Positions 1-8,105 of a stretch of DNA of 22,407 nucleotides are shown here, piece by piece. The stretch covers positions 1 through 22,407 of the forward strand of contig CAZXLJ010000053.1 of assembly GCA_964641175.1 (NCBI GenBank), read 5' to 3'. The position numbers and the translations under genes were made by a program. The notes under the pieces are model-generated. The model was not told the origin of the DNA. It saw only the letters and a list, made by a program, of their open reading frames with translations, and searched no databases. This stretch comes from CAYNST01 sp964641175. GTDB taxonomy: Bacteria > Pseudomonadota > Gammaproteobacteria > Pseudomonadales > Cellvibrionaceae. Positions within the stretch are counted from its first letter, which is position 1. Every line of letters begins with the position of its first letter.

Positions 1-690
1 CCCCCGGGCTGGGACAAAATCGACGGCTTCATTACCAACACCTCCAACTACACGCCGCTGGAAGAACCCTACCTGCCATCTTCAGATACTCAGGTCGGTG
101 GACAGCCATTGCGATCGGCCTGGTTCTATGACTGGAACCCGCGCTTCGGCGAGCTTGAATATACCGCGGACTGGATGGAAACGCTGTCTGGATGGGGTGC
201 GGATACCAGCGGTCTGGGTATCATCATCGACACCGGCCGTAACGGCTGGGGCGGACCCGAGCGGCCCACTGGCTCTTCGAGCGCTTCGACTCCGGATGAA
301 GTTGTGGAAGAGGCGCGGATCGATCGTCGTTTCCATCGCGGCAACTGGTGTAACCAGCATGGTGGTGTGGGCGAGAGACCCGGTACACCGGACTCCCATG
401 ACCGAGCCTACTCTGGCCCGGATGGTCATATCGACGCGTTTGTCTGGATCAAACCGCAAGGTGAATCGGACGGTATCAGTGAAGCCAACTTCACGCCCGA
501 TCCAAACGATCTGAAGAAGGCGCACGACCCGATGTGCGATCCGGAATCTTTGAGTCACTATGCGGAAGATGCGGAATCAACGGATGCACTGGATCTGAAG
601 ACCAGCGCAATTGATAATGCACCGCACGCCGGTCGCTGGTTCCAGGAAGCGTTCGATATTCTGGTTGAAAACGCTTACCCACCGCTCTAA
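1..690 (+). CDS. Glycoside hydrolase family 6 cellobiohydrolase, 3' part only (5' end outside window)
   Basis: The open frame runs in from base 1 and gives the C-terminal ~229 residues of a GH6 enzyme, a secreted inverting cellulase that releases cellobiose from cellulose chains. Family signatures visible are GFITNTSNYTPL near the start, DTGRNGWGG then ERPTG (coded about 229-273), a NWCNQ...GERP segment (about 343-384) and DAFVWIKPQGESDG (about 433-474), which carries the Asp usually discussed as catalytic base. The end, AGRWFQ...LVENAYPPL, is the normal GH6 terminus, so no carbohydrate-binding module follows. The long loop between RNGWGG and NWCNQ resembles exo-acting Cel6B/CbhA enzymes, so cellobiohydrolase is preferred over endoglucanase. 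Signal peptide, N-terminal modules and promoter lie outside the window. The family call is firm; the exo mode is inferred. Confidence 0.93.
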   Translation, partial: PPGWDKIDGFITNTSNYTPLEEPYLPSSDTQVGGQPLRSAWFYDWNPRFGELEYTADWMETLSGWGADTSGLGIIIDTGRNGWGGPERPTGSSSASTPDEVVEEARIDRRFHRGNWCNQHGGVGERPGTPDSHDRAYSGPDGHIDAFVWIKPQGESDGISEANFTPDPNDLKKAHDPMCDPESLSHYAEDAESTDALDLKTSAIDNAPHAGRWFQEAFDILVENAYPPL

Positions 691-734
691 TCCCAATCAC
701 CGGCTGATCGCAATGATCAGCTAAGTAATGGGCT

Positions 735-768
735 AAAAACCGTCGTCAGCAATGGCGGCGGTTTTTTT
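735..768 (+). terminator. Intrinsic terminator after the GH6 gene
   Basis: An A-run, then ACCGTCGTC, a six-base loop AGCAAT, then GGCGGCGGT and seven further T residues. The arms pair over nine positions with two G-U wobbles. The hairpin lies 45 bases after the GH6 stop and 34 bases before the next start, so it should separate the two transcripts. Confidence 0.82.
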
Positions 769-801
769 ATGTGTGGAATTAAATAACGGGATTTCCATTC
801 G

Positions 802-1950
802 ATGAAAAAATATTTTCTTGCGGCAATTGCCGTATCGCTGTTGGTTTCATGTGCTCCGAAAAAGCAGGGTCGTATTTATTTTTTTGAGGACATTGTGACG
901 GGTACCAATATTCTCTCGGTGGATCTCGAGGGCAATCTTACCGAGCATACCTCGGGTCGGGGCTCGCGGGAGATCGATATGGCCGTCGCGGACGATGGTT
1001 CGGTCGTCTATTCATCGAACCTGGTTCTGTCTGATGACCGCGCTGCGCGGCAAAACAAGAAAAAGGGGCAGAGCCGCCGTCAGGATTTCAATATTTTCCT
1101 TCGACCCGCAGAGGCCGATGCCGAGGAAGTCAGGGCCATTCCGATCGGCAAGTCCGACATGCCGGAAACCCAGGCGGGAATCAGCCCGGATGGGCAATGG
1201 TTAAGCTTTGTCCGCTCGGTTCCGGTTTCCGGTCCCGATAAAAAAAATGTCGAAGAACTGTATGTGGTAAAGCGCGGCAGTGACGAACCGGTGAAAGTCG
1301 CCAGCGCTGATGCAATTGTCCGGCCCCGGTGGTCGCCCAAAGGCGGTCAGCTGGTGTACTCGACCTATGCATATGCAGAGAAATATGGAACCGTCGCAAT
1401 TTACCGCACGGATAAATCTCAAACTGAAGTGATTCTGGAAAATCCCTGGGAAAATTCCCAGATAGATTCGCCGCAGTGGTCTCCCGATGGCAAAAAACTG
1501 TCGTTGATCCAGCACCCGTTATATAAAGACGGCGTCCGCCGACTTTACGTTTATAACTTCGCCAATAAAAAACTGGAACCGGTGTCGGACGAGAAAGTCG
1601 TGGTGCAGGCACCCGTGTCCTGGGCCAGTGACGGGCGCGCAATTGTCTACGGCGGCATGGTCAACTATAAATCCGGCTGGGACGAAACGCTGCGCCGGCG
1701 TGTGGCCGAAGGCAGTGGCCAGGTTTTTCTGGCTGACCTGAAAAGCGGCACCACGCAGTTGACCGAGGGCGACCAGCAGCGTCACCTGAGCCCGGTGTTT
1801 TCTCCCAACGACAAACTGATCGCCTATCTTTACTCTCCGGATCTCACCAGCAAACGTCTTAGCCTGCGGGTAATTGATCGCAAGGGCAAACTGGTGAAGG
1901 AGAACCTGCACGAAAAGGTAAGCGGGATGAGTTTCCTGATCTGGAGATAG
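802..1950 (+). CDS. TolB-like beta-propeller lipoprotein
   Basis: A 382-residue protein with a lipoprotein signal peptide: MKKYFLAAIAVSLLVSC puts the lipidated Cys at residue 17. Ala at +2 suggests sorting to the outer membrane. The rest contains repeated PD40/TolB-type blades: ISPDGQWLSFV, RWSPKGGQLVYS, QWSPDGKKLSLI, SWASDGRAIVYGG and FSPNDKLIAYLY. The fold is therefore probably a six- or seven-bladed propeller facing the periplasm or cell surface. Propellers of this type bind proteins or saccharides, but the ligand cannot be read from sequence and I do not call it TolB itself, since no tol-pal genes are nearby. The start follows the terminator closely and has only a weak ribosome binding site. 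It stands alone between two transcription punctuation elements. Confidence 0.8.
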   Translation: MKKYFLAAIAVSLLVSCAPKKQGRIYFFEDIVTGTNILSVDLEGNLTEHTSGRGSREIDMAVADDGSVVYSSNLVLSDDRAARQNKKKGQSRRQDFNIFLRPAEADAEEVRAIPIGKSDMPETQAGISPDGQWLSFVRSVPVSGPDKKNVEELYVVKRGSDEPVKVASADAIVRPRWSPKGGQLVYSTYAYAEKYGTVAIYRTDKSQTEVILENPWENSQIDSPQWSPDGKKLSLIQHPLYKDGVRRLYVYNFANKKLEPVSDEKVVVQAPVSWASDGRAIVYGGMVNYKSGWDETLRRRVAEGSGQVFLADLKSGTTQLTEGDQQRHLSPVFSPNDKLIAYLYSPDLTSKRLSLRVIDRKGKLVKENLHEKVSGMSFLIWR

Positions 1951-1958
1951 TGCCCCGG

Positions 1959-2004
1959 GGCCGGCCATTGGTATTTGTTCCTTGAACGCCTACAATGGCC
2001 GGCC
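1959..2004. repeat. Perfect 12-bp inverted repeat between lipoprotein gene and aroA
   Basis: GGCCGGCCATTG at 1959-1970 is the exact reverse complement of CAATGGCCGGCC at 1993-2004, with a 22-base spacer. It begins nine bases after the lipoprotein stop, so in RNA it could act as a factor-independent-like stem, although no U-run follows. It also overlaps the proposed aroA promoter, whose -35 and -10 touch the two arms. Confidence 0.75.
1968..1996 (+). promoter_or_regulatory. Candidate sigma70 promoter of aroA
   Basis: TTGGTA at 1968-1973 and TACAAT at 1991-1996 are separated by 17 bases, a good vegetative promoter arrangement. Transcription would begin around 2003, giving a leader of about 40 bases before the proposed aroA start. 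The elements are embedded in the inverted repeat at 1959-2004. Confidence 0.5.
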
Positions 2005-2042
2005 AAATTTCAGCTCTCACTGCCTGCTTAATGGTCGCAATT

Positions 2043-3329
2043 ATGGACTCTCTGGTACTCAAACCCTTTCGGCGGGTGCGTGGCGAAGTTACGCTGCCCG
2101 GCTCTAAAAGTCTTTCCAACCGCATTCTTCTCCTCGCAGCGCTGGCCAGTGGTACGACCCGCATCACCAACCTGCTCGACAGCGACGATGTGCGACATAT
2201 GCTCAACGCTTTGCGGTCGCTGGGGGTGGATTATCAGCTCAGTCATGACCGTCATGAGTGTCAGCTGACAGGCGCTCAGGGGCCGTTTCGCTCCGCGCCT
2301 TCCTGCGAGCTGTTCCTGGGTAATGCCGGCACCGCCGTCAGGCCCCTTACAGCGGCGTTATGTCTGGCTGGCGGGCGATACACCATTACTGGCGAGCCGC
2401 GCATGTACGAACGCCCGATCGGCGATCTGGTGGATGCGCTGCGGGCGCTGGGAGCGGATATCCAGTACATGGGCAATCAGGGCTTTCCACCGCTGGCAAT
2501 ACGCGGCAAGCGTCTGGACGGCGGGCAGGTGCAGGTGCGCGGCAATGTTTCGAGCCAGTACCTGACGGCTCTGCTGATGATCGCGCCGGTTATGGAGGGG
2601 GATCTGACCATCGAAGTGGTGGGAGAGCTGGTATCCAAGCCCTATATCGACATCACGCTGCATACCATGGCGAAGTTCGGTGTGCAGGTGGAGAACCTCG
2701 ATTACCGCTCATTTCGCATTCCGGGCCGGCAGACTTACAGGGCGGTCGAAGAAATCATGGTGGAAGGGGACGCGTCGTCCGCGTCCTATTTCCTGGCGGC
2801 GGCAGCCATCGGCGGGGGTCCGGTCAAGGTGGTTGGTACTGGCAGCGCCAGCGTCCAGGGTGATGCCGCTTTCGCCCGGGTGCTTGAACTGATGGGTGCG
2901 CAAGTTGAGTATGGAGATTACTGGATCAAGGTGCAGGGCGGTGGGCAATTACGCGGCGTTGATGTGGATCTGAACCATATTCCCGATGCCGCCATGACCA
3001 TCGCCACGACCGCTTTGTTTGCACAAGGCCGAACCCGCATTCGCAATATCGCCAACTGGCGTGTCAAGGAAACCGACCGCCTGGCTGCCATGGCCACCGA
3101 GCTGCGCAAGGTGGGAGCCGTGGTGGACGAGGGTGAGGATTATATCGACATAGATCCGCCCGCCCGCTTGCGGTCCGCCGCCATCGACACCTACAACGAC
3201 CACCGCATGGCCATGTGTTTTTCTCTGGCGGCTTTTGGTGATGCGGAAATCACTATCCGCGACCCGGGGTGTACCTCGAAGACGTTCCCGGATTATTTCG
3301 CGGTCCTGGACGGGCTCCGAGACAACTGA
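2043..3329 (+). CDS. aroA: 3-phosphoshikimate 1-carboxyvinyltransferase (EPSP synthase), class I
   Basis: Cytoplasmic shikimate-pathway enzyme that transfers enolpyruvate from PEP to shikimate-3-phosphate. From the ATG at 2043 the protein is 428 residues, matching the ~427 of enterobacterial AroA and its N-terminus (MDSLVLKPF...). Upstream in-frame ATGs at 1995 and 2031 would add residues absent from the family, and the one at 1995 overlaps the putative -10 box. LPGSKSLSNR (18-27) is the substrate loop. LGNAGTAVRP (92-101) has the class I Gly at 96, which is the glyphosate-sensitive type. A C-terminal NWRVKETDRL signature and the conserved NDHRMAMCF segment are also present. Its usual partners (serC, pheA, hisC, cmk) are not beside it here. 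The ribosome binding site is poor. Confidence 0.96.
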   Translation: MDSLVLKPFRRVRGEVTLPGSKSLSNRILLLAALASGTTRITNLLDSDDVRHMLNALRSLGVDYQLSHDRHECQLTGAQGPFRSAPSCELFLGNAGTAVRPLTAALCLAGGRYTITGEPRMYERPIGDLVDALRALGADIQYMGNQGFPPLAIRGKRLDGGQVQVRGNVSSQYLTALLMIAPVMEGDLTIEVVGELVSKPYIDITLHTMAKFGVQVENLDYRSFRIPGRQTYRAVEEIMVEGDASSASYFLAAAAIGGGPVKVVGTGSASVQGDAAFARVLELMGAQVEYGDYWIKVQGGGQLRGVDVDLNHIPDAAMTIATTALFAQGRTRIRNIANWRVKETDRLAAMATELRKVGAVVDEGEDYIDIDPPARLRSAAIDTYNDHRMAMCFSLAAFGDAEITIRDPGCTSKTFPDYFAVLDGLRDN

Positions 3330-3337
3330 ATTCCCGA

Positions 3338-4177
3338 TCAAATATTCCGGCCCATCATCATGGATCGGCGGCGGGTACGGAAAAACAACCGGGTTCGCTC
3401 CTTCCAGTCTGCGGCTTGATGTATGTCCTGCCACAGCGCTATCCAGCCACCGAAAATCACCCGCATGGGATTGCGGGTGGGATGAGCCCCGGTTCCGTAA
3501 ACGCAGACCTCCCGTTCACTGGCGAATGTGCCGAACAGTCGGTCCCAGATGATCAGCAGAAATCCGAAGTTTTTGTCGATGTAGCAGGCGTTGCTCGCGT
3601 GGTGCACGCGGTGATGGGAGGGCGTATTCAGCACCCACTCAAGCCAGCCCAGCTTGCCGATATACCGGGTGTGCAGAAAGAAGGTGTAATCGTTGACCAG
3701 AGCGCGGCACCAGACCACGAGCAGCGGACTCACCCCCATGAGCAATAGCGGCGCAACGGGCAGCCAGCTGTAAACTCCGTTGATGAATGACCCCCGCAGA
3801 GCCGTGGAGAAATCAAATTCGCGTGAACTGTGGTGCACGGAATGATCCGCCCACATAAAACGCACCTTGTGGGACAGGAAGTGGGCGATGTAATAGCCAA
3901 AATCGACCGCGACGATCGTGAGCAGCAACAGCCACCAGGAAAACGGCAGGGCCTCTTGACCGAAGGACGAGATAAAAACCATGAAACCGAAGGTGATGCC
4001 GCTGCCGGCCAGTTTCAGGAATGCAAAAATGATTACGCCGCAAACGATATTGGGAATGACATCAGAATTGCGGCCTTTTTTGCGCAGCAGAATCAGGACT
4101 TCAACGGTCAGCACCAGGGCGCGGACCCAGAAAAAGTATAAAGCGCCCTGATCAAGACTATTCATCATGCTATTCAT
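3338..4177 (-). CDS. Sterol desaturase / fatty acid hydroxylase family membrane protein
   Basis: A 279-residue integral membrane di-iron oxygenase-type protein. All histidine boxes of the family (Pfam FA_hydroxylase) are visible: H99-F-L-S-H103, H112-S-V-H115-H116 and H188-H189-R-V-H192-H193, with a further His at 169. Several hydrophobic segments (about 13-31, 43-70, 81-97, 139-157) would place the boxes on the cytoplasmic face. Bacterial members hydroxylate or desaturate lipids, sterol-like compounds or carotenoids; the substrate here is unknown. The start is uncertain because Met 1, 4 and 5 are all possible and none has a good ribosome binding site. It converges on aroA with only eight bases between stops and no obvious terminator, and it diverges from the sensor kinase gene. 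Confidence 0.85.
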   Translation of the reverse strand: MNSMMNSLDQGALYFFWVRALVLTVEVLILLRKKGRNSDVIPNIVCGVIIFAFLKLAGSGITFGFMVFISSFGQEALPFSWWLLLLTIVAVDFGYYIAHFLSHKVRFMWADHSVHHSSREFDFSTALRGSFINGVYSWLPVAPLLLMGVSPLLVVWCRALVNDYTFFLHTRYIGKLGWLEWVLNTPSHHRVHHASNACYIDKNFGFLLIIWDRLFGTFASEREVCVYGTGAHPTRNPMRVIFGGWIALWQDIHQAADWKERTRLFFRTRRRSMMMGRNI

Positions 4178-4505
4178 AGATTATTTATAAAGCTGCCAGA
4201 GCGCTGGCTTCTGAGTGCTTCCCGGCGAGCAAACCAACGCGGGGGTATTCACTGAGCATAGCACTGGCGCAGCTGGCGGAAGGACGAAGTAATGACGCTA
4301 ATCTTTCTTTGCCGGAAGGGAAATACGGGATTTTACGTAGATCGCCAGAACTGTGCAGCCGGTCACGTTAAGCCGGCGTCGGGTGGCTTCCCGAAATGCG
4401 GACTGAGTATCATCGGAATTCAGATCGTCGTATGCCAAATCTGACAGTTTGAATTCCAGCCTTGCACGCCCGACTCAACTCTTTTGAATGAACAGGTGGT
4501 CATAC
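4178..4505. other. Divergent intergenic region (~330 bp) between hydroxylase and kinase genes
   Basis: This should hold promoters for both flanking genes, but I could not recognise a convincing -35/-10 pair for either. On the minus strand a 46-codon frame opens at a TTG (4438) and stops at 4298; it has no good ribosome binding site and I do not call it a gene. No tRNA-like fold or strong hairpin was seen. Confidence 0.4.
4494..4499 (+). promoter_or_regulatory. Ribosome binding site that decides the kinase start (GTG 4506)
   Basis: AGGTGG lies six bases before an in-frame GTG at 4506. The ATG at 4488 lies upstream of this site and has no purine-rich sequence of its own, so the GTG is the better start. 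Confidence 0.6.
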
Positions 4506-6449
4506 GTGGATTCTCGGTATATCCGGTGCGCCCTTTCGATGGTGCTGGTCTGGCTTTTTCTTTCATCGACCAGTGCCACAGCATCGACGACCTCTCCGGT
4601 GAAGGTGAGTTATGCCGTTTCGGCCAAAGATATCGATCCGCACATTGAATACTTCAACGATGCTGACGGTGCCGCTGACATCCAGTCCATTGAAGAATTT
4701 GCCGATGCATTTATTCCCCTCAAAGAAAAAGGGCTGGTACTGAACTCCCGCATTCACTGGTATCGCATGCGTCTTGACCTGACGGAAGCGGAGCAAAGCG
4801 TGCGCTGGTTCATGTCCGTAGGAGTTTCAACCGCCACTCGGCTGGATGTGTACTGGCGGCCGGATGGCGGCAACATCCAGATACTCTCAACGGACAGCAT
4901 CGAATATTTCCCGTCCGGACGGAAATTCCGTTATCCCGTGCATGTGGTGCCCCTGGACATCGAACCCGGCAGTCAGGGTACGCTCTGGATTGCGTACGCG
5001 GGGGTTGCGAATTTCCCTCTGAAAGCGCGCATTTACAGTGAGCACGACATGTTCGGCAGCGGCTTGCAGTTTTCATTGCTGAACGGAATTTACCTGGGGG
5101 CCATCAGCGTTTTTTTCTTTATCTTCATGGGGCAGTTTTTAATGCGCCCCTCGAGGATTCTCGGCTATTACACGCTTTTTGTTCTATCAGTTATTACGTT
5201 CATGATGCAGATCGGCGGTTATAAAAGTCATTTTGGGTTGCCTGCGATCTGGCCGTATCACAACGAAGTAGCCGGGCTCATCGGCGGCAGTATTTATATC
5301 TGGTATTTTCTGTTTACGGATTGCCTGTTCCGGCTGCGAGAAAATAATCGCTTTCTGCACCGGATGCTGACCGGTTTCAGCTGGGCTGTGCTGATGGTTA
5401 CGGCGATCGGGTTTTACACGGATCTGGACTGGTTGCTGGGCCTGTTGATTGCGCTCGGCTTGCCGTGGCCTCTGATTGCCGCAGTCTGGTTTGCGCGGCT
5501 CAAACATCCCTCCGCCCGATTTTTTATCGTCGGTTCCCTGCTGCATTGCATCGCCGCGTACTTGCTGATTCTCGCCAGTCTGGGTATGGACGTTATTTAC
5601 AACAAATATCTGTTCGCGGTGGCCAGTCTGGGTCAATTGGTCGACATTGCCTGTTTTTCGCTGGCGATCCTGTTCCAGAATGAACGGCTGCGCAGCAGCT
5701 TCAATAATCATGTCAATCAGCAGGTAACCGATATTCATCACCTGGCGCAAAGTGAACGGCTGTCATCACAGGCGTTGACGCTATCGCGCAATACCCTTCT
5801 GAAAACAGCAGCAACGGCGCACGATCTGCAGCAACCACTGGCCTCTATCCGATTGCTGCTGACCATGCAGGATACTGCTGACCCTACCATTCATCAGGTT
5901 AACAAGGCACTCGACTACGCAACGACCTTGCTGCATTCGGTATTAAGCAGTTCCGCCGGTGATTATCAGGAAATTCTGAAACGCACTGACATGCAGAGTC
6001 TTCTGGAAGAAATCACCCAGCGGCATCAGCTGCGATTTGAAAGCAGGGGATTGAAGCTGATCACGCGGTGCGCACCCCACGAAATGGTATGCATGCCTCT
6101 GGTCGTGAACAGGTTGCTGGATAATTTGCTGTCCAACGCCCTTAAGTACACGCAGAGCGGCGGGGTTCTGGTGAGCGGCAGACGGCGCAACAAAGACCAA
6201 TATCTGATACAGGTATGGGATTGCGGCGTGGGCATGTCCCACCGCCAGATTCGCCAGATCCTGGCCCCGTTCAAACGGGACGTCGCCGAGGAAGTCGGCA
6301 CTTCGGGTTACGGGCTGGGCCTGTTCATTGTGAAATCATTGTGCGAACAGGCCGGTTATAAACTGGATATCAAATCCAGGGAAGGCCGGGGCAGCTGTGT
6401 GAGCATCCGGATTACCAGCGAGAGCCAAACGCATCTGTTCAATCAATAG
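4506..6449 (+). CDS. 7TM sensor histidine kinase (7TMR-DISM type), orphan
   Basis: A membrane histidine kinase of 647 residues from GTG 4506, or 653 from ATG 4488, which is used for the numbering below. A signal peptide (about 10-32) precedes a periplasmic beta-rich sensor region (about 36-188) resembling the 7TMR-DISM extracellular domain. Seven hydrophobic helices follow (about 195-395). The dimerisation/phosphoacceptor box HDLQQPLASIR carries H445. The ATPase domain has the N box NRLLDNLLSNALKYT (541-555), the G1 box DCGVGM (578-583) and the G2 box GYGLGLFIVKSL (607-618). The HDLxQPL form marks the subgroup often called HDLRQPL kinases. No receiver domain is fused and no response regulator is adjacent, so its partner must lie elsewhere. 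The signal is unknown; related sensor domains are thought to bind carbohydrate-like ligands. It stands as a single gene and ends at a strong hairpin. Confidence 0.9.
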   Translation: MDSRYIRCALSMVLVWLFLSSTSATASTTSPVKVSYAVSAKDIDPHIEYFNDADGAADIQSIEEFADAFIPLKEKGLVLNSRIHWYRMRLDLTEAEQSVRWFMSVGVSTATRLDVYWRPDGGNIQILSTDSIEYFPSGRKFRYPVHVVPLDIEPGSQGTLWIAYAGVANFPLKARIYSEHDMFGSGLQFSLLNGIYLGAISVFFFIFMGQFLMRPSRILGYYTLFVLSVITFMMQIGGYKSHFGLPAIWPYHNEVAGLIGGSIYIWYFLFTDCLFRLRENNRFLHRMLTGFSWAVLMVTAIGFYTDLDWLLGLLIALGLPWPLIAAVWFARLKHPSARFFIVGSLLHCIAAYLLILASLGMDVIYNKYLFAVASLGQLVDIACFSLAILFQNERLRSSFNNHVNQQVTDIHHLAQSERLSSQALTLSRNTLLKTAATAHDLQQPLASIRLLLTMQDTADPTIHQVNKALDYATTLLHSVLSSSAGDYQEILKRTDMQSLLEEITQRHQLRFESRGLKLITRCAPHEMVCMPLVVNRLLDNLLSNALKYTQSGGVLVSGRRRNKDQYLIQVWDCGVGMSHRQIRQILAPFKRDVAEEVGTSGYGLGLFIVKSLCEQAGYKLDIKSREGRGSCVSIRITSESQTHLFNQ

Positions 6450-6474
6450 GCGGCGTTTCTAAAATCCGTTACGG

Positions 6475-6505
6475 CGAGCCGCCCGGAGCGTATCCGGGCG
6501 GCTCG
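6475..6505. terminator. Strong convergent hairpin between kinase and porin genes
   Basis: CGAGCCGCCCGGA (6475-6487), loop GCGTA, TCCGGGCGGCTCG (6493-6505): a perfect 13-bp stem. It lies 25 bases after each convergent stop codon, as expected for a bidirectional terminator. No T-run follows directly on the plus side. On the minus side a TTTT occurs about a dozen bases later. Confidence 0.65.
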
Positions 6506-6530
6506 ATCGGTGGTGGCTTAAGGTGGCGGC

Positions 6531-7718
6531 CTAAAAGGTCGCCGCGGCCATCAGCCAGACCTTGCGGGTGTCCGTTGAGAATCCGTCGGAGCTATAATCT
6601 GCGACTTTCGCAGTCACTGCGAACGCCCCAAGGGTTGTGGCAGCCATCAGGCCGGTTTCACTGCCGTAATCGGCACTGCCAAAATCCGCCGTGAAATCAT
6701 GGTAGACCACGCTGAGATTGACGGGGCCGGTCTGGGTGCCGACGCTGACATAGATATCCTCAATACCGGTGGCGGGGGTGGCCAGGAACTTGTCGGTCCA
6801 GCCTTGAAATGCATGTAGGGTCGCCAGAGGTGTAATGAACGCGCGAGCACCGTCATCAGATCCGAGCAGTTCGTAGCCGGCCTTGATGTTGAGCTTGAAT
6901 TCACCCAGGGGGACGCCTCCACCAATTTCCACAAGCGCGTAATCTGCCGAGTAATCCGCCGCATCGCCCGCTTCGGATTGGGTGGCATATTCCAGCGTGT
7001 ACGCAAAAGCTTCCCCGATTTTTCCCTGCCAGCGCAATCCGTAAGTTGAGCTGGACAGATTGATTGCCGTTTCGTTGTCGATCAGATAAGCGTAGGCCAC
7101 CAGATCACCACCGTCGGTTTTCAGCTTGCCGTTAACGAGGTGAGTGTCGTGACGATGGTCGTCAAATTCGGCGAAAATGCGGTTGGCCTTGTTGATATAG
7201 GCGTAAAACAAATCGATCGCGGTGGCCGGTTTGGCCGCTACTGAAACGCCATCGTAGGTTTGTTCGTCCTGGCGCCAGCCGACGCCGCCAACGAACCTCT
7301 GATTGTCCAGCAGTATCCGCTGGCGTCCGAGTTTCACAGTCGCCGCGTGCGTCGCATAGCTCAAATAGGCCTGATTGACTTCGGTCACTTCGGGGTCCGC
7401 AATGAGCGGAGCGGGACGCGGATCACCCGCCCAGGTCTTGTAGTCCTCGTCGATGAGTTCGGTGGTGTTGTCCATCTCGAGGGTCAGCCCGAAGCCACGG
7501 TAGTTGCCCGAGGTAAAGCTCAGGCGGGTGAGCAGCGTCGTCGCCTGCGACTGGCCGACCAGGTGTTCGTCCACATCCTCATAACGTAACCGCAGATGCA
7601 GTTGGGTTGAGCTTGCTTTCAATGCGTCGGTCAATGTTGCGGGCGCATCCTGAGCAAAAGTCGGGGCGCACAGCATCAACGCCGTGGTGCCACTTAGCAG
7701 CCGGCCTCTCAAAATCAT
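6531..7718 (-). CDS. Alginate-export-type outer membrane beta-barrel porin
   Basis: A 395-residue outer-membrane protein. Residues 1-22 are a signal peptide with cleavage after TFA. The mature part consists of alternating amphipathic strands separated by polar loops and ends in Phe, the usual C-terminal signature for barrel assembly. The segment LGRQRILLDNQRFVGG (about 130-145), followed by GWRQDEQTYDGV (about 147-158), is typical of the alginate export family (AlgE-like fold, PF13372) as found in many marine gammaproteobacteria. Substrate is not predictable: members have been linked to polysaccharide, aromatic or short-chain compound passage, and no alginate biosynthesis genes are nearby. 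GGGAG, six bases before the ATG at 7718, supports the start. It is a single-gene unit. Confidence 0.8.
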   Translation of the reverse strand: MILRGRLLSGTTALMLCAPTFAQDAPATLTDALKASSTQLHLRLRYEDVDEHLVGQSQATTLLTRLSFTSGNYRGFGLTLEMDNTTELIDEDYKTWAGDPRPAPLIADPEVTEVNQAYLSYATHAATVKLGRQRILLDNQRFVGGVGWRQDEQTYDGVSVAAKPATAIDLFYAYINKANRIFAEFDDHRHDTHLVNGKLKTDGGDLVAYAYLIDNETAINLSSSTYGLRWQGKIGEAFAYTLEYATQSEAGDAADYSADYALVEIGGGVPLGEFKLNIKAGYELLGSDDGARAFITPLATLHAFQGWTDKFLATPATGIEDIYVSVGTQTGPVNLSVVYHDFTADFGSADYGSETGLMAATTLGAFAVTAKVADYSSDGFSTDTRKVWLMAAATF

Positions 7719-8105
7719 GGTTCACTCCCAGATAGTTGTAATTGTCTGATCATCTGCAGATCCAGGTGCTGCAACAGTGACGGACGAGGTGACCATCGGC
7801 AAGGGCAACTACGGCAGAGATCGGCGATCGCCATCGCAATTCTCTTGCCAAGGCGGCGGGGTGTGGCTCTGGAACGCTTAAAGGTGCGGATATCGCGGGA
7901 GTAGAGGCGAATTTCAGGTGTTTGAAGAAATATGAAGCAACGGATGCTGCACCAGGTGCGAACAGTGCGACCTGGCGTGATTCGACAACGGTGCGGCGGA
8001 TGCAAGGCTGCCGGACGAAGTTTGACGCAAAATGGTGCTTTAAAAGTCAGTCACTACCGGTGGTGTGTCCTGGCAAGGGTAAGCGAGGGGCGTTCCCCGG
8101 TCAGT
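7719..8105. other. Intergenic region (~390 bp) upstream of the porin gene
   Basis: No convincing gene. The open frames crossing it lack family resemblance and ribosome binding sites. It must contain the porin promoter and the 3' end of the lectin gene. A dyad CCAGGT-N12-ACCTGG lies at 7952-7975, about 235 bases upstream of the porin start, and could be an operator or a weak stem. Confidence 0.4.

Noticed and set aside
82..558. 158-codon minus frame in the GH6 region
   Set aside because: Antisense shadow of a frame with several GH6 signatures.
8087..8098. GGGG-CGTT-CCCC stem after the lectin gene as a terminator
   Set aside because: Only four base pairs and no T-run on the minus strand; too weak to call.
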